This document shows, one piece after another, positions 56,107 to 63,544 of a DNA stretch of 64,000 bases. Source of the stretch: Candidatus Thorarchaeota archaeon (GTDB taxonomy: Archaea > Asgardarchaeota > Thorarchaeia > Thorarchaeales > Thorarchaeaceae). Where the stretch lies: the NCBI GenBank assembly GCA_004524445.1, contig SDNP01000015.1, forward strand, positions 1-64,000. Direction: 5' to 3'. The notes below the pieces were generated by a model. It was not told where the DNA came from, searched no databases, and was given only the letters and a program-made list of their open reading frames with translations. A program made the translations under genes and the position numbers. Numbering within the stretch: the first letter of the stretch is position 1; every line of letters begins with the position of its first letter.

Positions 56107-56610
56107 TTGTCTATGAAATCAGAGCGAATTACAGGCAAAGCTTGGGTCTTTGGAGATAATATTGACACAGATCAAATAATCCAAGGCAGATATCTAACAA
56201 TCCTTGATTATAGTGAAATGGCTTCTCACGCGCTCGAAACAATCCGGCCAGAATTCTCCAAAAAGGTAGAGAAGGGCGACATTCTAGTCGCTGGTAAGAA
56301 TCTTGGGGCGGGGTCTTCTAGGGAAGAAGCACCCATGGTTTTGAAGAAACTGGGGATTGCCTGCATTATCTCTGAATCCTTTGCTCGAATCTTTTATCGC
56401 AATTCCTTCAATATTGGCTTGCCAGCCTTGTTAGTAAAAGGGATTTCATCTGAAGTCAATGATGGAGATATCCTCAGTGTAGACCTTGTTAGTGGAAATG
56501 TGGAAAACAAGACTTCAGGAAAGATTCTATCGGGGAGCAGAATACCAGAAAGAATGCTCGAATATTTGCAGGCGGGCGGAGCGGTTGCATGGTACAAAAA
56601 GAACTATTGA
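56107..56610 (+). CDS. leuD: 3-isopropylmalate dehydratase small subunit
   Basis: The 167-residue swivelling domain has KAWVFGDNIDTDQIIQGRYL, the active-site GAGSSREEAPMVLK and FARIFYRNSFNIGLPALL. The substrate-specificity loop after the Tyr-Leu reads YLTILDYSE. TTG 56107 is favoured because AGGAG lies 8 bases upstream, inside the end of leuC; ATG 56113 is also in frame. Forms a heterodimer-based complex with LeuC. Confidence 0.93.
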   Translation: MSMKSERITGKAWVFGDNIDTDQIIQGRYLTILDYSEMASHALETIRPEFSKKVEKGDILVAGKNLGAGSSREEAPMVLKKLGIACIISESFARIFYRNSFNIGLPALLVKGISSEVNDGDILSVDLVSGNVENKTSGKILSGSRIPERMLEYLQAGGAVAWYKKNY

Positions 56611-56680
56611 GCTGTTTTAAGAAACAACTAAAAGCATCTACAACATGTCTGTTTAAAACTGCAGGAGACATTATCACGAC

Positions 56681-58456
56681 ATGAACGTTTTTCTATTCTT
56701 ACTTGTTAGTTTGATTGTGCATTCATTACCCATCCCCTATCGGCCTGGAATGCTCCGGTTTCGTGGACTCATTCGATGGCTTCCTCTTAGACTGATTTGG
56801 GGCACTGTTGCGTGGGCGGCTATAACAATATTCATGATGCTTACTCTTCCGTGGGCAATCATTGGACTTGTCATGAGTTTTGGACTCATGATTCTTATGA
56901 CAGCAGGATTAGGCCGTAGAAATATCGAAGATATCATTCGGGGGGCACAAATGCCTATAGCTTGTATGGGCTTGATTATAGTCATTGCTCTTCCTGCCTT
57001 CACTGGAGTGATCACATGGACTTCTGATGTGTCTAACGCAGTATTTTTCGATGACATGATTGTGGAAACGGATGAACCGCTATTTGCAGAACCAATACCT
57101 GACCACATGGTTCGATTGGTTACAAAAGACTATGCAATTTATGTGGCAAGGCAACATATCGGTCCCTTTGGCTCAAATGTTCAGGTTGCAGCATCACATA
57201 TTACAACAAAGGAGGATAGACTTGTTTGGGTCTGTACCATAACTTCAACGAATGTCCTCGCTGAAAACTTCATCAAAGGATTTATTGTCGTGGATGCCAA
57301 TGACCCACAATCTATAGACCCCCTCCTTATTAACGGTTCAACAATTCCGGTTGGGGAGGGTCTATTTTGGGATAAGAATATCCGATTTGCCAACTATCTC
57401 AATGATATGGGTGCAGCCTATCAATACGCATATCCAACATGGGATCCTGCCGGTAATATGGTCTATGTGCAGACAAGAACCCCCCTCGGATATGATTTCG
57501 TAGAGCGAGCAATAGGGCCAGTAGTATATGCAGAGAATGGCAGTGTCTATAGATACGACACCATTGAAGGTACACCAAGCTGGATAACGCAAGCATACGC
57601 GGAGGAGTATTTGGAGAGGCAGGTTGCGAGATGGGGCGGATACAGAAGGGGAGATGGATTTGACCTCTTTGCGGGAGGACTTCTCTGGATAGTAGCACCA
57701 TCAAATGACCGTCTAGAAATCACAGAGGATACAAGATACATCGTAAGTCCGGATACTGGTCGCGTTGAGGCATTTCTAGCAGTCCATCCTGTTACTAGTT
57801 CACGTTCTCTAGCCGGCGTTTTTCGTGCAACTCAGAATAAAGTCTATTATCATGACTTGAGTGGTGAAAGCTTCATCAGTGGCACAGCGGCTGCTGATAA
57901 CGTCGTTGCAGACATTTCTCAACCCGCTTCAGGGTTCTATTTTGGTTCGATGCCACTTCTCTATCCGGTCAGAATAAACTCATCCTACTCGAAATGGACG
58001 TGGTATACTCCAATCTATTGGGCAGAAGGATCGTACGATGACGATGACCAATTCAGCATCCTCAACATGCGACTTCATGCACTGGCGCTGGTTGATGCTT
58101 CCAACGTTGATAGATATGCACGCATTGATGCAGGTGGATCGTTGACGGGAGGTTCTTTGGTTGAGCAGGTGAGAAACGAATACATCACATTGTTTGGCGG
58201 AGTCACAGAGGAAGAAGAAAACGAGTTCGAATTGACAGCCACTATCATGAATAAGTCACAATATGTAGAAGATGGAGATACCTACATAGTTTTGGGCACC
58301 GACAATTCTACCGCTCCCTATATTGAAGGCACCAGAAGCTGGATGAGCCTTGAAGACTGGTACACACTGCTTAACTTGGAGGTTGGAGATAACTTCACTG
58401 CAGTAGTTCATGTCTTTGAGGGGCAATATAGAATCAAAGCAATAGAAAAGAATTGA
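56681..58456 (+). CDS. Uncharacterised membrane protein with large extracellular domain
   Basis: The 591-residue protein has about three to four hydrophobic N-terminal segments (FLFLLVSLIVHSLPIPY, LIWGTVAWAAITIFMMLTLP, AIIGLVMSFGLMILMTAGLG, PIACMGLIIVIALPAFTGVI) and then about 460 soluble residues. The ectodomain contains TKDYAIYVARQHIGPFGSNV, a WDPAGNMVYVQTRTP strand pattern and an ASNVDRYARIDAGGSLTGGS segment; it looks beta-rich. I do not know its family. It ends before a bidirectional terminator and is separated from leuD by 70 bases. Confidence 0.75.
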   Translation: MNVFLFLLVSLIVHSLPIPYRPGMLRFRGLIRWLPLRLIWGTVAWAAITIFMMLTLPWAIIGLVMSFGLMILMTAGLGRRNIEDIIRGAQMPIACMGLIIVIALPAFTGVITWTSDVSNAVFFDDMIVETDEPLFAEPIPDHMVRLVTKDYAIYVARQHIGPFGSNVQVAASHITTKEDRLVWVCTITSTNVLAENFIKGFIVVDANDPQSIDPLLINGSTIPVGEGLFWDKNIRFANYLNDMGAAYQYAYPTWDPAGNMVYVQTRTPLGYDFVERAIGPVVYAENGSVYRYDTIEGTPSWITQAYAEEYLERQVARWGGYRRGDGFDLFAGGLLWIVAPSNDRLEITEDTRYIVSPDTGRVEAFLAVHPVTSSRSLAGVFRATQNKVYYHDLSGESFISGTAAADNVVADISQPASGFYFGSMPLLYPVRINSSYSKWTWYTPIYWAEGSYDDDDQFSILNMRLHALALVDASNVDRYARIDAGGSLTGGSLVEQVRNEYITLFGGVTEEEENEFELTATIMNKSQYVEDGDTYIVLGTDNSTAPYIEGTRSWMSLEDWYTLLNLEVGDNFTAVVHVFEGQYRIKAIEKN

Positions 58457-58462
58457 ATAGGC

Positions 58463-58479
58463 GGGGGACTATGTCCCCC
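58463..58479. terminator. Bidirectional hairpin terminator
   Basis: GGGGGAC / GTCCCCC forms a 7-base stem with a 3-base loop between the convergent genes ending at 58456 and 58507; pyrimidine-rich sequence (TCTCTCTTTG) follows on the plus strand. Confidence 0.7.
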
Positions 58480-58506
58480 ATCTCTCTTTGTTTGAAATAG
58501 AGTTGA

Positions 58507-59061
58507 CTAGCTTTTACCCATCATTTTTCTCTTCAAGGCGGCATATTTGTCCTTGATTGCACCCCAGATCTTTGAGCGAGTTGATTGATATGCAGTTGTA
58601 TGAATGGGACATTGATCCCCTAAGGGACAATCGTCAGAGAAGCCACCATATGAATGCAAAGCATCTGGTAAGGTATCGTTTACCAACTCATTCTCGAAGT
58701 CGTTCATAATCTCGCCCGTCACGTGAGTCCATTCAATATCATTGAATCGGGGTTTTGCCAGCACATCATTAACGGCACGAAATACTGTTTCTGCTACTTC
58801 AGGTCTATTCTCAGATAAGCCAATCACTACTGACTGTCCACCGGGAGTAGTCTTGGAGAATCGCATCTGTGTAGGCCCCATCTGGATAGATTCCAATGAA
58901 AGACCAGAACCCAAAGTTGGCGGGATGGTTTCAATAGCCGAAAGAAATCCAGACAAAAGCTCTGGCTCTTTGAATGCGGTCTTGCAGAAATTCCCGTAGC
59001 ATTTACTATATATTGGAAGCCCTGATTCAGTATAGACCATCAAATATTCAAGAATAGGCAT
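58507..59061 (-). CDS. Longin/roadblock-like domain protein
   Basis: The 184-residue protein begins MPILEYLMVYTESGLPIYSK and continues with ELLSGFLSAIETIPPTLG and a beta hairpin, the arrangement of longin-like domains (five-stranded sheet with helices), which regulate small GTPases in Asgard archaea and eukaryotes. The motif SGLPxYSK and the following helix with SGFxxAI recur in the cytosolic tail of the giant protein at 28716. The C-terminal 60 residues hold CPLGDQCPIH, a small Cys/His cluster that may bind metal, and a basic tail (KYAALKRKMMGKS). It ends the minus-strand run that starts with the Arf-like GTPase. Confidence 0.7.
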   Translation of the reverse strand: MPILEYLMVYTESGLPIYSKCYGNFCKTAFKEPELLSGFLSAIETIPPTLGSGLSLESIQMGPTQMRFSKTTPGGQSVVIGLSENRPEVAETVFRAVNDVLAKPRFNDIEWTHVTGEIMNDFENELVNDTLPDALHSYGGFSDDCPLGDQCPIHTTAYQSTRSKIWGAIKDKYAALKRKMMGKS

Positions 59062-59157
59062 GTGTATAGCTCCTTTCAGAACCGTTTTCCCTGTAAGCCA
59101 AAATACTTTGTGGCTATGCGATATTTATGGTTGCCTTCTCCATCATTTAACATATCA

Positions 59158-60342
59158 TCATTCTTTTGGAAGCATCTGCTTGAATACCTCTCTCTGAATC
59201 AAAAAGCGAAGAATTTCTGCAGTACCTCCGCCAATCGTCATCAATCTAGCATCTCTCAAAAACCGCTCTATGGGATAATCAGTTGTATAGCCTGAACCTC
59301 CAAGAATCTGAAGAGCATCATTAGTTATCTCAATAGCAGCCTCTGTCGTATAGAGCTTCGCAATAGAGGCTTCCTTCGTGATATTGTTGCCCTTGTCGTA
59401 CATTCGAGCTGCAGTCAGTGTGAGTGCGCGACCAGCCTCAAGTTTCATTGCCATATCTGCAATCTTGAAACTCACTCCTTCAAAGGCCCTTATAGGACGT
59501 CTGAATTGCTCACGTTCATTTGAATAATTCACTGCAACCTCAAAGGGAGTTCTGCCATATCCTATCGCCTCGCCTGCGATTGCAGTCCTTTCACTGTCTA
59601 GCTCATCCATGAGAATGGGAAATCCCTGTCCAACTTCGCCAAGTAACATATCGGATGATACGTGTACATCCTCAAGCTTGAGCCAGGAGACCCGAGCAGA
59701 TTTCATCCCAAGCAAGTCATGATCTTCTACAACACTGAAGCCATCAGTTGATGTGTCTACGATGAAGGCACTCATACCCTCTTTAGATTTGACATCAGGG
59801 TCAGTTATTGCAAAACAGCACATAAAATCAGCTTGACTGCCATTGGTTATGAATCTCTTCTCACCATTGATAATCCAGTCATCGCCATCCTTTTCTGCAC
59901 GTGTTTTCATCCCTGCAGTGTCCGATCCAACATCAGGCTCTGTAATCCCTATACACCCGATTCTGTCTCCACTGACAACAGGCATCAGGTATTTCTTTTT
60001 CTGTTCTTTTGTTCCAAATTTGCTTACAGGCATGCCATACAGAGTTGTTGATGCCATACGTGCCATGTCAAGCCCACCATTTGCTGCAGAAATCTCCTCA
60101 GCGATAATAATCTCATAGGAGAGCCCCTTATTTGACCCGCCTACTTCCTTATCATGCATAACACCCATGTACCCCGCCTTGCCAATTTTCCTAAGTAACT
60201 CTCGTGGATAGGGCCCTTCATCTATTTCATCAGCTATCGGGTAGATTTCTTTGTCACAGAATTTCCTGACTTCTTTTCGGAACTCGATTTCATCTTCTGT
60301 CCAAAGAACACTGCTCAAATAATCGTCGACCATGGTTGACAC
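59158..60342 (-). CDS. Acyl-CoA dehydrogenase
   Basis: The 394-residue flavoprotein oxidises an acyl-CoA to an enoyl-CoA. It has the N-terminal helical domain (VRKFCDKEIYPIADEIDEGP), the FAD/substrate motif GCIGITEPDVGSDTAG, INGEKRFITNG, and the C-terminal SGYTTDYPIERFLRDARLM followed by IGGGTAEILRFLIQR. The position of the YEGT-type catalytic Glu holds Gly, so the base may sit elsewhere, as in isovaleryl- and long-chain-type members. The gene lies 75 bases downstream of the DUF35 gene. Substrate is unknown. Confidence 0.9.
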   Translation of the reverse strand: MSTMVDDYLSSVLWTEDEIEFRKEVRKFCDKEIYPIADEIDEGPYPRELLRKIGKAGYMGVMHDKEVGGSNKGLSYEIIIAEEISAANGGLDMARMASTTLYGMPVSKFGTKEQKKKYLMPVVSGDRIGCIGITEPDVGSDTAGMKTRAEKDGDDWIINGEKRFITNGSQADFMCCFAITDPDVKSKEGMSAFIVDTSTDGFSVVEDHDLLGMKSARVSWLKLEDVHVSSDMLLGEVGQGFPILMDELDSERTAIAGEAIGYGRTPFEVAVNYSNEREQFRRPIRAFEGVSFKIADMAMKLEAGRALTLTAARMYDKGNNITKEASIAKLYTTEAAIEITNDALQILGGSGYTTDYPIERFLRDARLMTIGGGTAEILRFLIQREVFKQMLPKE

Positions 60343-60417
60343 CTTTACAGAGCGATGAAATAATGCCTTAAATCAGTAACTAGTTAGGACATGAATTCCA
60401 ATTCCGCGAAGAATTGA

Positions 60418-60735
60418 TTATGCCTGGAAGACGAAGCGCTGCTTTTCATCATAGGAAAGCCTTACCTCCATCCCGATTTCAAGGTCCTCGATATCTCGCG
60501 AATTGCATAGTGCCAGAACAAGTGCGTTTCGCTCCAGCTTAACTATGCCTAATGTAATTGGTGCTTCGAATTTAGATGGAGGAAATTGAGAAACTGTATA
60601 GCTTTCTAGAGTCCCGTATTCAGATAGCTCTATTGCACGCATTGAACCACGTGAGATGCCGCATTTTGGGCAGATGCTTCTTTGAGGAATGATCACCTTG
60701 CCACAACTACTACACTCTGAAGCAGATATCGACAT
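60418..60735 (-). CDS. DUF35 OB-fold protein with rubredoxin-like zinc ribbon
   Basis: The 105-residue protein has a zinc ribbon CSSCGKVIIPQRSICPKCG at residues 8-26 and an OB-fold with YGTLESYTVSQFPP and GIVKLERNALVLAL. DUF35 proteins bind acyl-CoA and usually partner thiolases and HMG-CoA synthase; here the neighbour is an acyl-CoA dehydrogenase. The chosen ATG 60735 sits directly before the ribbon, with AAGG 9 bases upstream; an upstream in-frame ATG at 60795 would add a non-conserved hydrophobic stretch. Confidence 0.86.
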   Translation of the reverse strand: MSISASECSSCGKVIIPQRSICPKCGISRGSMRAIELSEYGTLESYTVSQFPPSKFEAPITLGIVKLERNALVLALCNSRDIEDLEIGMEVRLSYDEKQRFVFQA

Positions 60736-60813
60736 TTGACTTAACCTTGAGTGAATCACCCGCGCATGAAGAAAAAGATTTCGTGACAAAAACAAATCGA
60801 ACAGATTTCCACC

Positions 60814-61155
60814 CTATTTTGGAGTCCGTTTCTTAAGGGTCCTGACTACTGATTTAAGATGTTTCTTGATAAATCGGCGAAGTCTTGGATCCTCACTCAG
60901 ATAGATCATTGTATTTGGATTCATATCATCGACATTTCCCTCGACATCTATTGCATTGCCAAGGTCTCTTATGTCACTCCGAAATACTCGCTCTATTGCA
61001 TGCGGTGAGAAACCTTCTTTCTTGTAAACAGGCATGATTTGCCCCTTTTTTCCACTCCCTCCCAGTTTCAAAAGGGATAACACTAGTAACCAATGGTGCC
61101 AAGCCAGAGTGTAGTTTTCGAGAAACCGCATTACTTCTTCGATACTCTTAGACAT
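60814..61155 (-). CDS. Small basic hypothetical protein
   Basis: The 113-residue protein (MSKSIEEVMRFLENYTLAWH onward) is helical with a hydrophobic segment (HHWLLVLSLLKLGGSGKKG) and a strongly basic C-terminus (FIKKHLKSVVRTLKKRTPK). Function is unknown. It starts 28 bases after the stop of the coiled-coil/winged-helix gene. A longer frame to 61278 would overlap that gene and is less likely. Confidence 0.55.
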   Translation of the reverse strand: MSKSIEEVMRFLENYTLAWHHWLLVLSLLKLGGSGKKGQIMPVYKKEGFSPHAIERVFRSDIRDLGNAIDVEGNVDDMNPNTMIYLSEDPRLRRFIKKHLKSVVRTLKKRTPK

Positions 61156-61183
61156 ATTAATGGAGTCTCCAGTAAAAGCTTGT

Positions 61184-62593
61184 TCATTGTGATTCCTTTT
61201 CGTTGTTTTCCGACGCCTGCGAATGGGATGCATCCGTTTCTTTAGAATCATTAGCTTTATTTTCTTTAGGTGTTTCATTCCCCGTAATGTTAGATATCTG
61301 AACAGGGCGTATCTTTTCGCCTTCTATTTCAACTAGACCTGCATTGATAAATTTCTGTAACTGCCCTTTCAGTCTCACAGTCGGAACTCCTAAAGCGGAT
61401 GATAAGTGCGATAATGGAAACCATTGCGATTTATCAGCAATGATGAAATAGGCCTGAAATGTAGGCTCGTCTTCTGCGATTTGAACCAACACGTCCCATC
61501 TAGCTTCCAGCTCGCTAATTCTTGACCGAGCCAACTCAAAATCCGACATCGTAGTCCTATACTCACTTCTAATTTTGGAGAGCTGATTCTCCAAATCACC
61601 TATCGTGTGCTGCAGGTCAGCTCTCTCAGATTCTAATTGAATCTTTTCAGATTGGAGATTCTCAATGGCGGACTGCTGCTGTGCCACTGTTTCCTCCAGT
61701 GAGGATACTTTTCCTTTGAGGCGTGAGATTTCTTCTGCGCTCTTCTCGTATTCTACAACCAACTCTTCTGCAGAATCCAGCTTTGCAATTAGCTCTTTTT
61801 GCTGTTCTACCTCTGATTGTGCTTGGGCAAGCTCTCCAGAGATGATTGAATAGTCTGCATCTCGCTCCTCGATTTGGGTTATGAGGCGTTCCTTTTCATT
61901 TTCCAGTTTGTGGATTTCCTCTTCCAAATTCGCGAGCTTCTGCTCGTTCAGTTCATTACATTCATTCAACTCGTTTATTTCAGTTCTGAGAGCACTATTC
62001 TGAGCCCTCATGGTTTCCAATTCGTGTTCTCTTTCATTCAACAAAGCATGAGCCTTGACTAATCTCGTTCTCAAGTTTCCCAAATTCGATTGTAACGCTT
62101 TCGTAGAACCACGGCTTGCCTTTGACAAGATATCATATATTTCCTTGCGGCTCTCCTCAACAGCCTGATACACATGATGCAGTGAAGTTTCTGGAGATAA
62201 TGATGCCCGTAGTTCTTTTTTCACAACAGATACTGCAAGATTTGTAAAGACGCCAAGACCTGCATCCTGCAATTTCTTTGCAATACGCTCTATTGCATCA
62301 TCTGCCTCCTGTTGGACTGCATTCTCTGTGCTTCCCAAGCTGTCCTCAATAGACGAAAGAATATCATTCATTCTCAATTCAATACGTTCATAGGTCGAGC
62401 TAATCGAATCTGTAAACTCCAAGCCGGTTTTCTCACGGGGTGTCGATGACTCGAGCTGCCCCACGGAATCGGAGTCTGATTCTTTCAGAGCCTTATGCAT
62501 GAGTTCTCTGGTCTTCTGTTCAGTCTCAGAGTCATCTTCGAACTTTTTTTCGTCATGGGGAGGCACGGGCATTTCCTCAGTGTAATATTCCAC
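61184..62593 (-). CDS. Long coiled-coil protein with C-terminal winged helix
   Basis: The 469-residue protein has an acidic N-terminus, a helical region (about 60-170), a long coiled coil (about 180-360, heptad-rich such as EREHELETMRAQNSALRTEI and ENLQSEKIQLESERADLQHT) and a C-terminal winged-helix-like domain (about 383-435, SQWFPLSHLSSALGVPTVRL then KFINAGLVEIEGEKIRPVQ) ending in a polar tail. No homologue comes to mind with certainty; ESCRT-, SNARE-handling- or scaffold-like roles are possible guesses. The start GTG overlaps the end of the preceding gene by 17 bases, indicating coupling. It is the most elaborate gene of this cluster. Confidence 0.8.
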   Translation of the reverse strand: MEYYTEEMPVPPHDEKKFEDDSETEQKTRELMHKALKESDSDSVGQLESSTPREKTGLEFTDSISSTYERIELRMNDILSSIEDSLGSTENAVQQEADDAIERIAKKLQDAGLGVFTNLAVSVVKKELRASLSPETSLHHVYQAVEESRKEIYDILSKASRGSTKALQSNLGNLRTRLVKAHALLNEREHELETMRAQNSALRTEINELNECNELNEQKLANLEEEIHKLENEKERLITQIEERDADYSIISGELAQAQSEVEQQKELIAKLDSAEELVVEYEKSAEEISRLKGKVSSLEETVAQQQSAIENLQSEKIQLESERADLQHTIGDLENQLSKIRSEYRTTMSDFELARSRISELEARWDVLVQIAEDEPTFQAYFIIADKSQWFPLSHLSSALGVPTVRLKGQLQKFINAGLVEIEGEKIRPVQISNITGNETPKENKANDSKETDASHSQASENNEKESQ

Positions 62594-62954
62594 GATAACC
62601 GAGAGCTGTTAGCCTGGATGAGGTCGCTTTTAGTTTCTCAGAAACACGCGAAGCTTCCTGAATCTTCGACATCAGTTCTTTCCGGAATTCAGCAGTTGAG
62701 AGTTCACCTCGATCCAGACGTTCGGTGAGCTTTGCCCGATCCTCTTGCAGGACTTGCCGCTTCCGCTTGAGTCGTTCATATTCAGCAACAAGGGACACCA
62801 ATTCGTTTTTTGTTTCATCATCTAGCGTCTCCACACCAGGGGCGCTTCGCTGAATATCCGGTTTGTCACCACTAGTCAGGATTTCTCTTCCTCGTTTTTT
62901 CTGTTCTTTCTCTTTCTTTTTTCCGCGACGTCTCCATCTGTCAAGTAGTCCCAT
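62577..62954 (-). CDS. Basic coiled-coil protein
   Basis: The 125-residue protein has a strongly basic N-terminus (LLDRWRRRGKKKEKEQKKRG) that could bind membranes or nucleic acid, then a coiled coil (LVAEYERLKRKRQVLQEDRA, KELMSKIQEASRVSEKLKAT). GGAG lies 8 bases before the ATG. It starts 17 bases after the stop of the preceding gene and its end overlaps the next. Confidence 0.75.
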   Translation of the reverse strand: MGLLDRWRRRGKKKEKEQKKRGREILTSGDKPDIQRSAPGVETLDDETKNELVSLVAEYERLKRKRQVLQEDRAKLTERLDRGELSTAEFRKELMSKIQEASRVSEKLKATSSRLTALGYRGILH

Positions 62955-62971
62955 TTTTCCGTCTCCTATGA

Positions 62972-63541
62972 TTATTCTGTTAACATTGTTTGAATATTCT
63001 CGAGTTTTGTTTCAAGCTCCTGTCGCATTTCCCTAGCAACTGCAGCTTTCTTTTCATATTCGTCTGCACCGGCAGGATCATTCAATGCCATTTCCAGCAG
63101 TTCGTTTTCCTTCTCAAATAGCATAGCAATTTTCGTTGAGATTTGTTTTGATTGCCTCTGAATCTCACTTCGGTCAGCATCTTGGAGTTCTTGCTCTTCT
63201 ATTAGCTCCTCTGATTGATTGTCTTCCCCAATAATGAATTCAGAACTCTCAAGCTTTTTGAGGTCACCATTCTCACTGGTTAAGCGGACCTTGATTCCTT
63301 CCTTGAGAGTTGCCTCAAGGGTATTCATTCGGTCTTCAATTTGATGCATCTTTGACTCTAAGCGCTTCATGACAATAGTTTGATTTTCAACAGTTCTGAA
63401 AAGCTCATCTGCAAATTGCTCGAAATTCAGCCCATACTTGAAGCTGTCAAGAATATCCTTTATACTGGATATCTCTCTGACCAGCTTTTTTCGTTCTTCC
63501 TCGCTTACCAGACTTTTCATTTTACTATGTTCATCAGACAT
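62972..63541 (-). CDS. Coiled-coil protein next to the GTPase
   Basis: The 189-residue protein is mainly helical with two coiled-coil stretches (EERKKLVREISSIKDILDSF, QSKQISTKIAMLFEKENELL) and an acidic linker (EDNQSEELIEEQELQDADRS). No enzyme motifs. The ATG follows the GTPase stop by 3 bases, so the two are almost certainly translated from one message; a direct GTPase effector is an inference. Confidence 0.78.
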   Translation of the reverse strand: MSDEHSKMKSLVSEEERKKLVREISSIKDILDSFKYGLNFEQFADELFRTVENQTIVMKRLESKMHQIEDRMNTLEATLKEGIKVRLTSENGDLKKLESSEFIIGEDNQSEELIEEQELQDADRSEIQRQSKQISTKIAMLFEKENELLEMALNDPAGADEYEKKAAVAREMRQELETKLENIQTMLTE

Positions 63542-63544
63542 TTT

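Noticed and set aside
60814..61278. Longer 154-residue version of the small basic protein
   Set aside because: The added N-terminus overlaps the preceding coiled-coil gene and is a lysine/arginine-rich out-of-frame image of its tail; the ATG at 61155 is more likely.
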